Source: Deltaproteobacteria bacterium (lineage in GTDB: Bacteria > Myxococcota_C > UBA6777). From it: a stretch of 64,000 bases of DNA. The notes beneath the pieces were generated by a model. That model worked only from the letters and a program-made list of their open reading frames with translations, was not told where the DNA came from and searched no databases. This document shows positions 1-10,000 of the stretch, one piece after another (within the stretch, counting starts at the first letter, position 1; every line of letters starts with the position of its first letter). Location of the stretch: NCBI GenBank assembly GCA_006226375.1, contig SBHC01000026.1:54953-118952 (forward strand), given 5' to 3'. A program made the position numbers and the translations under genes.

Positions 1-679
1 GAGGTCCACTGACATTAAAGACCCCGCGAATGTTGCTCTCCAGAGCCAACGCAATGGCCTTGACCACATCGTGTTCGTGCATGAACTGGAAGAGTGGATC
101 AAAACCCATCACCGTCGGAACTCGTGGACCTTTGAGGAAGCTCGCAAGGGTTCCGTGGTGGGAAGGACCTAGCGTGTAGCACACCCGCAACACGGCGGTT
201 TTCAAGTCGGGGTAACGCCAAAGCGCGGAAGCTGCGAACAAGTCGGCCGCGACAAGGTCTGCCAACTCAGGAAAGGTGCTCACAGCGGTAGGGGGTGCCG
301 CTTCGGTTTGGTAAATAGGTGTATCTGGAGCGGCGCCGTAGTAAGTGTGACGACCCACAAAGATGGCCTGCTTCACTCCGTAATTCGCGCAATATTCAAA
401 GACCGAGCGGGTTCCATGAAGGTTGATACGATACCGCTCTTCGGCTCGCGCAGAAAAGTGTGTGACTGTCGCCATGTGGATCACAGCGTCGGGGCGTCGT
501 GTACGAAACACGTCTTCGGCTGCACGTTTCCGGATGTCCACATTGAACATTTCGATGCCTTTGTCAGCATCGGGCCACTTCCGTCGGTCCATACCAATGA
601 CGGTGTGACCGCGGTGAAGCAAACCTTGTGCGACGAGACGACCGATCTTTCCAGAAATACCAGTGATCAGAACTTTCAT
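1..679 (-). CDS. NAD(P)-dependent SDR/epimerase-like protein (3' end outside window)
   Basis: The gene runs off the left edge, so only about 226 N-terminal residues are visible. It opens with a Rossmann fold: MKVLITG, then a TGISGKIG dinucleotide-binding loop at residues 6-13, as in extended short-chain dehydrogenases/epimerases. Further in are HTYYGAAPD and a FNVSGP-like segment close to the edge. Where most extended SDRs carry the catalytic YxxxK, this protein reads [13 protein letters not shown], so the usual Tyr/Lys pair is not seen and its chemistry may differ or be lost. It starts about 20 bp after the acyltransferase stop on the same strand, suggesting a two-gene operon, a pairing I recall from deltaproteobacteria. 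The substrate cannot be inferred. Confidence 0.85.
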   Translation of the reverse strand, partial: MKVLITGISGKIGRLVAQGLLHRGHTVIGMDRRKWPDADKGIEMFNVDIRKRAAEDVFRTRRPDAVIHMATVTHFSARAEERYRINLHGTRSVFEYCANYGVKQAIFVGRHTYYGAAPDTPIYQTEAAPPTAVSTFPELADLVAADLFAASALWRYPDLKTAVLRVCYTLGPSHHGTLASFLKGPRVPTVMGFDPLFQFMHEHDVVKAIALALESNIRGVFNVSGP

Positions 680-698
680 CTGATGAATACCCTCCTGA

Positions 699-1529
699 TC
701 AAGCGGTTTGGTTTTGGTCGTCTAGCAAATGCCGTTGCTCTCGGCCTGCCTGGATCAGATCAGCAATCTTGGCCTTCACCTCAGCAACGTACATTTCGAT
801 CATGTCATCATCTTCGTAGCCATCGCCTTCAAAATGCATGGGCTCACCATACAAGATTTGACAGGGCCGCGGCAAAGGAATTGGCAAAAGATAAGGTGTG
901 ATAGGGATATACGGTGCTCCTACCAACTTTCCGAGCGTCTTGAGGTTCATGATGGTGGGGAGGATATCCCCTCCACCCAAGAACGCAAACGGTACAATCG
1001 GCGTGTTGTTTTGAAGGGCCAACCGCATAAAGCCTGTGCCAAACCGAACCAGGGAGTAGCGTTCTTTGTAGAGTTTGGCCGTTCCTCTTGCTCCTTCCGG
1101 AAACACGAGCAGGACCCGCTCGTCGTTGAGGAGTTGAACAGCATGCTCAGGAAGACCTGTCAGTTGGCCTGCTCGACTGTTCCAAGCTGAAGAGAAAGGC
1201 AGATTGTTCATGAACTTCTCGACCATCCCCTGCGCCAAACGAGGAGGATCCTTGTCGAGAAGAAGAGAGGCGATCACCATCGCCCCATCAATGGCCACGC
1301 CGCCCGAGTGATTTCCAACAATCATCACCCTACCCTGGTCAGGAATACGCTCCAAACCCTGGGCACTGACCTTGAAGTAACTTCTATAAAACTTACTCAG
1401 CAAGGAGAGAAACAGGCTGACATGCTTTTTGGAGACGCCAAACTTATCAATCCCATAGCGATTAAACCCAATATCGAGTTGATCCACCCGGTCTTGAATC
1501 TCTGGGTCTATCATCCACTTCATCAACAT
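699..1529 (-). CDS. PlsC-like lysophospholipid acyltransferase family protein
   Basis: A 276-residue protein expected to transfer a fatty acyl group to a lysophospholipid or related acceptor at the inner membrane. The acyltransferase signature is NHSGG at residues 73-77 with Asp81 (H-x6-D rather than the textbook H-x4-D, as in the NHSGG subgroup). The second signature is FPEGARG at about 143-149, followed by a KYRxxxGF-like segment. The start lies after AAGGTAAG, a plausible ribosome binding site. It is immediately upstream of the SDR gene in the direction of transcription and probably co-transcribed with it. Acyl donor and acceptor are unknown. It could also be a diacylglycerol or wax acyltransferase relative, but the PlsC fold call is firm. 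Confidence 0.88.
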   Translation of the reverse strand: MLMKWMIDPEIQDRVDQLDIGFNRYGIDKFGVSKKHVSLFLSLLSKFYRSYFKVSAQGLERIPDQGRVMIVGNHSGGVAIDGAMVIASLLLDKDPPRLAQGMVEKFMNNLPFSSAWNSRAGQLTGLPEHAVQLLNDERVLLVFPEGARGTAKLYKERYSLVRFGTGFMRLALQNNTPIVPFAFLGGGDILPTIMNLKTLGKLVGAPYIPITPYLLPIPLPRPCQILYGEPMHFEGDGYEDDDMIEMYVAEVKAKIADLIQAGREQRHLLDDQNQTA

Positions 1530-1685
1530 GATTTCTTACCTTGTTTTCCATAGGTGAACGTGCCCACTGTACCGTATGGTGTGCACGAAGACAACCAAGG
1601 AGATACGATCAAACGGCTGAAAAAAAAACGCGACACCGCCTGGAAAACAATGAGATCAATACGTCAACCTAGCGCACGACAAGAG

Positions 1686-2546
1686 CTACAGCCAGGGACG
1701 TCCTCCCACCCAGTAGTGCTCTGGAAGTTGCTTGTCGAAGCAATCTTTGTCTTTTTGGAAAAAATTGTAGAAGAGGATGTGACGAAGAGCCGCGACCCCA
1801 TCTTTCCACGTAATCTTTTTCCCCTCCATGTAATTTCGGGGGAAATAGGAGATGGGAAGCTCCATCACACGCAGCTTGAGTCGTGCAACCTTTGCCGTCA
1901 CTTCGGGCTCAAAACCAAACCGATTGGACTCCAGGTTCAAGTTCTTGATGATCTCAGCCCGGAAGAACTTGTAACAGGTCTCCATGTCCGTAAGATACAA
2001 ACCGCTCGACAGGTTGCTCAGCATCGTCAGAAATCGGTTCACAAGGTAATGGTAGGTGCGATGCACCTGCCCGCTCTCATGGAAACGTGACCCAAACACA
2101 ATGTCAGCCCGGTCTTCCATCAACGGCAGAAGGAGGGACTTAATCTCATAGGGGTTGTATTCAAAGTCGGCATCTTGAACACCAATGAAGTCGCCTGTTG
2201 CTGCATCAATACCGCGCCGGACCGCAGCGCCTTTGCCGCAGTTTTTGGGCTGCTCAATCAGCTGTACTTCGGATTGAAACTTGTAAGACCGAAGGATTTC
2301 ACGGGACCGATCCTTGGAGTAGTCATCCACGATGACCAGCTCTTTCGCGATAGGCAAATCCAGCTGGTCAATCACATCGAGAAACTCTTGGAGATGGCTT
2401 TCCTCGTTGTACACAGGGATCACCAAGCTCACCTTGAGGTGGCTAAAGTCAGCGGGTGCCTCAGTCTTTTGCTGTTCGCTTTGCTTCAACACTTCATTCT
2501 GTATTGGAGATATCGGTTTCGATGTCACGATCCAACCCTTCTTCAC
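1686..2546 (-). CDS. Family 2 glycosyltransferase (DPM1/DPG-synthase-like)
   Basis: A 286-residue GT2 glycosyltransferase. After a variable N-terminus of about 35 residues come LVIPVYNE (41-48), VDDYSKD (73-79), a GKGAAVRRG segment and QDADFEY with the metal-binding DxD (Asp125/Asp127). This arrangement is that of dolichyl- or polyprenyl-phosphate mannose/glucose synthases, which load a sugar from a nucleotide donor onto a lipid carrier on the cytoplasmic face. No membrane helix is evident at the C-terminus, as in the soluble DPM1-type enzymes. Just upstream on the same strand, 89 bp away, is a GT87-type integral membrane glycosyltransferase, which uses exactly such lipid-linked sugars. A donor-synthase/transferase pair is a reasonable inference. 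Confidence 0.87.
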   Translation of the reverse strand: MKKGWIVTSKPISPIQNEVLKQSEQQKTEAPADFSHLKVSLVIPVYNEESHLQEFLDVIDQLDLPIAKELVIVDDYSKDRSREILRSYKFQSEVQLIEQPKNCGKGAAVRRGIDAATGDFIGVQDADFEYNPYEIKSLLLPLMEDRADIVFGSRFHESGQVHRTYHYLVNRFLTMLSNLSSGLYLTDMETCYKFFRAEIIKNLNLESNRFGFEPEVTAKVARLKLRVMELPISYFPRNYMEGKKITWKDGVAALRHILFYNFFQKDKDCFDKQLPEHYWVGGRPWL

Positions 2547-2635
2547 AACAATGACGATGCTTCAAACTACACCTGCGACACATCCGTCAGCAGACAGCGG
2601 TCTATACCATACATTCAGGCAAGACACCAATAACT

Positions 2636-4291
2636 TTATTGTTCTGGAGCCGAAGTTGCATCCGTCTGTTGGCGAAACCGCGCCAAAACCCAAATCATAA
2701 GGACCAGAAGCAAAGCATAGCCTGCCATACGAGCTTCATCAAACCAAAGAGGGAGCTTTAAGTGGATAAGCTTGAGTGAATGGATGTCTCGGATCACCGA
2801 ATTGCCCGCCAGCCCCATCAAATAAAACGAGCCAAGCAACAACGAGACAACAAGGAAGGATTTGGTCGTCTCAGAAACAAGAGGGACCTTGCCCGGGTCC
2901 TGAGGTTTGGGGTGGTAACCTCCCAGAAACGCAAGCAACAACAACAACGGCAAGTTGGCGCACCAGATGTAGTATATATCCCAGCACATCGGAGAGATCG
3001 TAGGCAACGCAACCATCCCAAAGGCCAGAAACAAAGGAAAAGCACTCCAGGCCACAACAAACGCAAGCCAGGCCCACAAGGCGACGACACCCAAACGAAG
3101 CGGCCACAACCAACGACGGTCTTGGGGAGGCAAGGGATGATGACGAAGCCGGAACGAAGCTTTGCGATACTTGGCGAAACGACCCACCACAGCGTAGTTA
3201 ACACCGGCCGTCGAACCTTTCGCAATCTTCGGCATATTCGCGAGGAATCGTTTGCTCTCCTTGAAGCCCACTCCCCACAGTGAAACAAGCACAACAAAGA
3301 CCAAGCCAAGCCCAAAGGCCCCAGACCAGCGAAGAACCTTCGATGAAAAGCCTGGTCTGTTTCGGTGACGGAACCACCAAAGCCCCAAGGGACCCAAAAC
3401 GAGAACAGGAACGAGCTTAACACCGACAGCAAGGGCCAACACGAAGCCACCCAAACCAAGATGCACGGGATGAGCGTTCTCGTTCCTCAGATACCATGCC
3501 GTGTGAAAAAGACCGACGGACAAGAGTAACAAAATACCCACATCCAATTGACCCAAACGCCAGGACCTTTGGAAGGAGTTAAAATACATGGTGGTGATCA
3601 CCAGAACGCCAAACATTGGGAGCCCAGGATGAGCAGGTAGCCAGCGTCCAGGAAGATTTCGCTTGTCGTTGTCTTCAGCAACTGGAGACACCATCGCACG
3701 AAGGCTGACCGTTGCAGCCTCCACCTTGCCGGTCCACAGCCACTTTACCCAGAGCCAGGCGTAAAAGAAGAACGTGAACAGGAAGAGAACATTGAGACCC
3801 AACCAATAAGGAAGGAAGGCCCGCGTTTTCATAAACCCAAACGGCTTAAGCAAAGCAATCACAAAGGGGGAAGCGTTCACGCTCTGGTGAAGGCCTCGAA
3901 GGTCGTACACACCGGCCCCTTTGTAAGCCCGCTGAGCACCAAGAAAGTGGTTGTAGAGGAGGTCTCCCACCGTAAACTTCGTAGCGACAAACTCCACAAG
4001 GTTGGCAAACCCACTGAACGCGACCAGCAGCGTCAGGCCCCAAAGACCTGTCAACACCCAGCCCAACATGCCTTTCCGACGCTGCCACCACAGGCTCACA
4101 GCCAACAAGCCCATCCACCAAAGAGTCCAAAACTCGCGGTAACCGGCTTCGGGGTACCACCAGCGTGACTCTTTGAGATCAGGCCATTGCCCAACAGCCC
4201 AACCCAAACCAAACAGGGCGGATAGAGCAAGGACAAAAGAAAACCAAGTCCCCAACCAACGTGACAATGAATGCATACTAGGAGTGGTCAC
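2636..4291 (-). CDS. GT87-type (DUF2029) polytopic membrane glycosyltransferase
   Basis: A 551-residue protein made mostly of hydrophobic helices (roughly ten to twelve), with the long first periplasmic loop expected of GT-C enzymes. Segments such as GAQRAYKGAGVYDLRG and VNYAVVGRFAKYRK, and the overall spacing, resemble the GT87/DUF2029 group, which includes mycobacterial polyprenyl-phosphate-mannose-dependent mannosyltransferases. The GTG start overlaps the last codon of the PP2C phosphatase (TAGTG arrangement). The next ATG is only five codons further in. The overlap suggests translational coupling with the phosphatase gene. The lipid-sugar donor could come from the GT2 downstream. The acceptor (glycan, protein or lipid) is unknown. 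Confidence 0.75.
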   Translation of the reverse strand: MTTPSMHSLSRWLGTWFSFVLALSALFGLGWAVGQWPDLKESRWWYPEAGYREFWTLWWMGLLAVSLWWQRRKGMLGWVLTGLWGLTLLVAFSGFANLVEFVATKFTVGDLLYNHFLGAQRAYKGAGVYDLRGLHQSVNASPFVIALLKPFGFMKTRAFLPYWLGLNVLFLFTFFFYAWLWVKWLWTGKVEAATVSLRAMVSPVAEDNDKRNLPGRWLPAHPGLPMFGVLVITTMYFNSFQRSWRLGQLDVGILLLLSVGLFHTAWYLRNENAHPVHLGLGGFVLALAVGVKLVPVLVLGPLGLWWFRHRNRPGFSSKVLRWSGAFGLGLVFVVLVSLWGVGFKESKRFLANMPKIAKGSTAGVNYAVVGRFAKYRKASFRLRHHPLPPQDRRWLWPLRLGVVALWAWLAFVVAWSAFPLFLAFGMVALPTISPMCWDIYYIWCANLPLLLLLAFLGGYHPKPQDPGKVPLVSETTKSFLVVSLLLGSFYLMGLAGNSVIRDIHSLKLIHLKLPLWFDEARMAGYALLLVLMIWVLARFRQQTDATSAPEQ

Positions 4292-5565
4292 TATTGGCTG
4301 GAGTTAGGGCTGTTGCGTCGCCATTCCTGTCGAGTCCAGGCCAACGCATGGGAAGTATCGCGCAATCGCTTCAAAAGAACCAACACGAGGTTGTGTTGAA
4401 TCTTGAATCCAATGTCTGGAGATTGCCGCATCATCTTAAGGAACTCTTCGCCATTGATCACAAGGCATTCGGTCCGCTCTTGCGAGACAACCGTCGCAGA
4501 AACAGGCGCGCCATCGTACAAGCCCATTTCACCGACATAGTCCCCAACGCCCAATACAGCGAGCATCTCTTGACCACGGAAAATTCCCAACTCGCCGGAT
4601 TGAACAATGTACAATTCCCGGGAAGGATCCCCTTCTCGCAGCACAACTTCACCAGGCTCAAAGACCTTTTGTGAGGACGCGGACAAGACCTTCAAGGATT
4701 CAGGATACGACATATCCTGGAACAAGGGACTGTGCCGCAAGACATCAACGCTCGCGACAATCTCGGTGGTGCGGGAAGCTTCACGACCTTCAACAGACAC
4801 CACAACCACGGTAATGTTGTCTTTTCCGCCGCGCTGGTTAGCGAGATCAACAGCTTGCTGTGGTACCTTGGAGAGATCGTGCTGCGATAACATCGTAGCC
4901 AGCTCCCCTTTCGCAAGGTAACCGTGAAAGCCATCGCTGCAAACGAGGAAGGCATCGTGGGGAAGCAGGTCCACAAAGAACAGATCCACCTGCAGACGGT
5001 CGGCCATGCCCACAGCGCGGGTGATAACATTCTTGTAGCGCGAAGTCGCCGCCTCTTCTTGCGAGATCAGCCCCATTTTGAGCTGCTCAGCAATCAAGGA
5101 GTGATCTTCGGTGAGTTGGTACGTCGTCCCATCTCTGTAAAGATAACACCGGCTGTCTCCAACATGCACAATACAAGCGACGTCACCGAGGACAACCATC
5201 GCACAAAGCGTGGAGCCCATTCGGAAGTCATTGCCGCGCTGTCGAGATTGGGAAAAGATCTGGTAGGTGATAGCCTGAACCGCCTGATCCAGGTAATCTT
5301 TGGCCTGTCTACGGTGCTCATCAGAGAGAGGTTGCCCAGGTGCAATCGCTTGTCGGCCGAACAAGTCGGGGCGACTGCGAAGGTGACTTTGCATCCCTTC
5401 CACCACCATACGGCTTGCGACATCACCGGCGGAATACCCACCAACGCCGTCTGCAACGACATACAGTCCAACTTCAGGATCAACGAGGACAGCGTCCTCA
5501 TTGTGGTTTCTTCGGCGGCCAACATCGGTGGCTTGCCACCCAAACAATTTCAGTCGTGGGGCCAT
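4291..5565 (-). CDS. PP2C-family Ser/Thr phosphatase with C-terminal cyclic-nucleotide-binding domain
   Basis: A 424-residue cytoplasmic signalling protein. Residues about 8-260 are a PPM/PP2C phosphatase: RRRNHNED (18-24), VADGVGGYSAGD (37-48, metal-binding Asp39), SDGFHGYL and GGKDNITVV with its metal-binding Asp. Residues about 285-400 form a CRP-like cyclic-nucleotide-binding domain: LREGDPSRELYIV, SGELGIFR, GDYVGEMGLYDGAPVSATV. The phosphate-binding cassette reads GEMGLYDGAPVSA. Many cAMP-binding cassettes have Arg where this has Pro-Val, so true cAMP binding is not certain. No helix-turn-helix follows. This suggests ligand-gated dephosphorylation of Ser/Thr-phosphoproteins. It overlaps the GT87 gene, so a membrane glycosylation system may be under the same control. 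Confidence 0.92.
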   Translation of the reverse strand: MAPRLKLFGWQATDVGRRRNHNEDAVLVDPEVGLYVVADGVGGYSAGDVASRMVVEGMQSHLRSRPDLFGRQAIAPGQPLSDEHRRQAKDYLDQAVQAITYQIFSQSRQRGNDFRMGSTLCAMVVLGDVACIVHVGDSRCYLYRDGTTYQLTEDHSLIAEQLKMGLISQEEAATSRYKNVITRAVGMADRLQVDLFFVDLLPHDAFLVCSDGFHGYLAKGELATMLSQHDLSKVPQQAVDLANQRGGKDNITVVVVSVEGREASRTTEIVASVDVLRHSPLFQDMSYPESLKVLSASSQKVFEPGEVVLREGDPSRELYIVQSGELGIFRGQEMLAVLGVGDYVGEMGLYDGAPVSATVVSQERTECLVINGEEFLKMMRQSPDIGFKIQHNLVLVLLKRLRDTSHALAWTRQEWRRNSPNSSQ

Positions 5566-5734
5566 GTGCCCAACTCCACTTGAACTCTAAGGACTCCACT
5601 CGGGGAGAAAATACGCTAGGAACCAAACCTACCATAAGGAGGTACGCTTGACTAGTCCCAAAGAAGAGACAGCTAAAGTCAGCGTCCCTTCGGTCTAGGG
5701 AGTTCGCCAACCGAAGACCCCAAACCCTGGCCCA

Positions 5735-6823
5735 TCATTTCCTGGGATGCTCTCCTCCCCCGCCAAATCCGGCGTGTTTTGCAAGTTCGCGAAGCCAGCT
5801 TCGAGGAGACACACCCATCCAACGCTTAAAGGAGCGGGTAAACGAACTATGTTCATGGTAACCCAGCTTGGCAGCGACTTCAGAGATGGAAAAAAGCCTC
5901 TGTCCCAGCAAATGAAGCGCTTCTTGCTTTCGATACGATTCAACCAACTCCTTGAGAGATAGCTTCTCCTTGCGCAACCGCCGCTGGAGAGTTCGGAGAG
6001 GAATCCCCAATCGATCGGAGACGGCCTGCCCCACGCTGAGTTCTGAATCAAAAACCCCAGACATCACGTTCCAAACCGCATAGGCAATCGGAGCCGAGGA
6101 AAACCGCTGAAACATCATCTCTTCCGCGGCTTTTTGAAGAGACAGGTGCAACGCGGGATCGGTGTTTGGAGCTGGAGACTGCCAAGCCTCTTTCGACAGC
6201 CTCACCCCCGTGTACATGGGGTGAGGAAGAACTGGAGTTCCCACAATGTCATCCAAGGTGGGATCGCGTTTTTGGAGAGGCCGCAAAAACACCATGGGAA
6301 ACTCAAAGTCCTCTCCCAACATCTCTCTTGCTCTCTTGATGAACATTCCCAAAAGCCAACGGTCCACATGGTCATGAAGTGGAAAGTACGGGCGATTGTA
6401 GATCCGAACCTCAATGTCATCCTCAACCTCAGCGTACTCCAAGCGAGTCGTTGAGCTGACAAGAGGGATGTATTTTTGCAATTGGAGGAGGCCATCCTCC
6501 ACGGTATCGGCCGTAAAAACAAGATGATCCACAAGACCAAAGCTACCAAAGGGAACAGCGAGGCCCGCACGGACAAACAGATGTGGCGTCTTCGACAGCT
6601 GTTGGGCGTGCTCCCACAAGGACATGATGGAGTTGATACTGGCCATTACTCCCCAATATTCAGTGAGGACACCCTTCTGCGAATAAAAATGATCGGAGAT
6701 ACGCTCTCGGTCCAGGCCGACTTCCGCAAACGAGTCAAAAATCGCCTGAAAACTTTGTCGTGGTAAAAAGTGTCTCATGACAAAGCCAACTCCATGTTTC
6801 AATAACAAGACTTTCGCCGACAT
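5735..6823 (-). CDS. AraC-family transcriptional regulator with Arabinose_bd-type N-terminal domain
   Basis: About 362 residues. The first two thirds match the OruR/ArgR-like N-terminal sensor domain common in AraC regulators of the Arabinose_bd group (MxxxxLWEHAQQLSKTP.. and PLVSSTTRLEY segments). The last ~85 residues hold the paired helix-turn-helix: LGIPLRTLQRRLRKEKLSLKELV, then ISEVAAKLGYHEHSSFTRSFKRWMGVSPRSW. A TTG at 6838 would add five residues. I prefer the ATG at 6823, and an ATG 15 codons further in also fits the family start. The next gene on the other side, the WSC protein, is divergent with about 230 bp between, so it is a candidate target. No effector can be named. Confidence 0.9.
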   Translation of the reverse strand: MSAKVLLLKHGVGFVMRHFLPRQSFQAIFDSFAEVGLDRERISDHFYSQKGVLTEYWGVMASINSIMSLWEHAQQLSKTPHLFVRAGLAVPFGSFGLVDHLVFTADTVEDGLLQLQKYIPLVSSTTRLEYAEVEDDIEVRIYNRPYFPLHDHVDRWLLGMFIKRAREMLGEDFEFPMVFLRPLQKRDPTLDDIVGTPVLPHPMYTGVRLSKEAWQSPAPNTDPALHLSLQKAAEEMMFQRFSSAPIAYAVWNVMSGVFDSELSVGQAVSDRLGIPLRTLQRRLRKEKLSLKELVESYRKQEALHLLGQRLFSISEVAAKLGYHEHSSFTRSFKRWMGVSPRSWLRELAKHAGFGGGGEHPRK

Positions 6824-7052
6824 ACACCAACATTCCAAGACGACATCGACGGGTTCGGATCACCCAATTTGTGGGCTTGTTTTTTACTTCGTTTGGGGGG
6901 GTGACGTCAAATGACAAAAAGTAGGTCTCGGAAGACAAGACTCTCCAACTCACCTTTCCTTATGCTCAGGAAAGCGATGCACACTTCGATGTACCCGACA
7001 ATTCTTGCCTGGTGCTTATACCCAACGTTCATCCAAGACAACGGAGAGAAGA

Positions 7053-10000
7053 ATGAAACGAAGCCTTCTACTGCTTTGTGTGGGGTTGCTATTTGTTGCC
7101 CCAACCCTGAGCCATGCCAGCCAGCTTCAAGGCGACTACGTCCTTGATGCAGCCGCGACACGAAAGCACGCCCAAACGCTCATCAACAAACTTCCCGCCC
7201 AACAGCGACCGCTCGCCAGAAAGTACCTTCAAACGACACAAGGAAACCATCAACTGTGGTTGCGTTTCCACCCCAACGGCAATCGCCTCTCGTTCATATC
7301 CCAGCATCAGGTTCGCGGTCGTCTGATTCGAAGCGGTGTGTTGCAAGGTTCATGGAGCCAAACCACCACCGGCTACCGTTTGACGTTTTCGACGACCCAG
7401 ACCCTTTGTACGAAGGCTCGTGGCAATAAGCAGCTCAAGTGTCGGAACCTCTCCAAACGCGGCCAACAGCCGTTCTTTTTTATCAAACATGTCTCTAGCA
7501 ATGACCCAACGTTACGAGCGTTTCGCGCCTACACCTCACAAATGAATGCCAATCGCAACCGGCGAAGCCGAGTTCGTAGGATGAGCGCAGGCAAAACCAG
7601 ACCCATTCAAATCCGTGGTCTGGCGAACAAGCGAAAAAACATCTTTACCAAAGGACTGGCGCGAGAGGTCCTGGCGAAGCTTGCCAGAACACCGGGCAAA
7701 CTACTCAACAGCAGCCGGGAAGCGGAGCAAGCGAAACTGAACCTTTTGCGGGCCGCTGCCAAACCACGAAGCAAAACGGTCAAAAAAAACACTCAAATGG
7801 CAGCTGCCTTTGGCGTTGGACCCTATGAAACTCCAAGCTTCGATGAGCTCAACAGGCGGATGAAGATCGAGCACTTGTTGAAGATCATCAGCGGTCGAGC
7901 AGGAGGAGAGGTTTGCTTTGATCAATGGTTCCTGCATTACAAGCTGCTCGTTTGTGGGGAGAGGCAGGTCACGGGGAAGGCCAGAGTCTGGGTCAAAAAG
8001 GCCGAGGCACACCTCTTTTTCTTTCAGCACCACGTCAAGTTGTACGATGTCCCTCCCAATGGCAAAGAGATCTTGGGATGGCTCCAACATCGGTTGATGG
8101 AATTCAACAACACTCTCCAAGGCGTCGAAAACGAACTCAACAAGGTTCGCGAAGAGGCGATGAGGTTCTACAAATCCAAAGAAGCGGATGTTCTTCGAGA
8201 GATCTCAACCTACATCAACAGCATCCTCGCAACTCCAACCTTTCAGTTCATTCTAGCCGAAGCGCTCAACAAAGTAGGTCAGCCGCTCGCAGAGAAATAC
8301 GCCAGAATCATCGCAGACAAGTTGATCAAGAACCTCTCCAAAACGCTGAGCAAAGCAGCAGGTCGGGCGGTGGTCGAGGCTGCCAAAAAGACCATCCTAA
8401 ACTCCGACAAGGTAATCAAAGCCTCCAAAATCGACTCTCTCGTCTCTTTGACGGTTGGGGTTGGCATTCAACTGGCCGCCCCCCCCATCAATGTCTTTAT
8501 CAAATGCGCCCCCTACTCGGGTGATGCAAAGTTCTGTTGCATCCAACGGGCGGTCGCCGAAGAACTCACCATGCTGGTCTACAACATCGCGACAGCGATC
8601 ATCGGAGTGGTGGTGGATGCAGCCATCATCACGCCAGTGTGCACTTCGTTAGGAGCGAGCATCGCAGGGGCAATCACTGGCTCAACGGCTGGCTTTGGTG
8701 CAGGAGTGGCAGCGGTGATTGCTCCCGTTGCCACGAAGATTCTCAGCGTCTCCTTTAACACCTTGATGACGGGTTTGTTTATCGGAGGAAGTTATGCCTG
8801 GGATGCAATCGCCAACGCTGCAACGGTAAAAACACACATCAACAAGCTCACTGGCATCATCATGGTCGAACTCAACAAGTCTTTTAAGAAGGCAGGAATG
8901 GATCTTCGCAAGCTCCCTTGCATTGCTTGCGAACTTGCCGTCAAACCTGGAGAACAATGCAAAGGCCTCACCAGCATCAAGCCTTCGACACCCACCCAGG
9001 TGGCCACCAACGCACCAGGTTATGTGGGCTGTTTCAAAGACGAGGGCAAGCGTGATCTGCCAGCAACGGTCCATGGCAGCAAGTTTAATCCCGCAACTTG
9101 TACCCAGGCTTGCGCCAAACATGGCTACTCCTACGCAGGACTCCAATTCTATGGACGCTGTTACTGTGGCAATACGTTTGGCCAACGCGGAGCTGCCCCC
9201 GAAGATCAATGCAGCTACAAATGCGAAAGCGACAAAGGACACCTCTGCGGAGGGAGCTGGAGAAACAGTGTCTATCTAACCGCCCCAGTCCTGGGCTGCT
9301 ACGCTGACAAGGCCAACCGCGACCTTGGTCGTCAGGTGCTATCCAGAGGCGCCTTGCCCAACACCTGTGTACAACGTTGCCGCAGCATGGGCTATCGTTA
9401 CGCTGGCTTGCAACATACAGGAAAGTGCTTTTGCGGAAACAGCTATGGCAAACATGGCAAGCGCCCCCTCGCCGAGTGCAACCTCCGCTGCACTGCAAAA
9501 ATCCACCTACGCTGTGGAGGACTATGGAGAAGCCTGATCTTCGATACAAGACAAAACCGTCTCCCGACTCCAGGACTTCTAAGAATCGGTGAAGACGCCG
9601 CACGACACGGAGACCAAGGAAGCAGTCTGTACGCCCTCCAAAGGAAACACACCGAGTCGTTTTATGTTGGTCCCGATGGCTATCTTCACTATGTCTTCTC
9701 ACATCGTGGACGATGGATGCTCGACAAGAACACCTTCCGTCGTGGGGGCAAAGCTACTGGAGCTGTCTCTGCGGTCTTTGCACCTCACCGAAATCATGCT
9801 GAAGTGTTTTATGTAGGTCCCGATCGCCACCTACATTACTACTTTATCCATCGAGGCCGCTGGATGCTCGACAAAAACACCTTCCGTCGAGGAGGCCCGA
9901 TCAGCGGCTCAGTCAGTGCAGTGTACGCCCCCCACCGCAAACACTCGGAGGTCTTTGTGCGTGGACCCAGAGGTTACCTCCAACATTACTACCTTGTCCC

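Noticed and set aside
308..901. 197-codon plus-strand frame across the SDR/acyltransferase junction
   Set aside because: It spans two genes on the other strand that both show strong family motifs.
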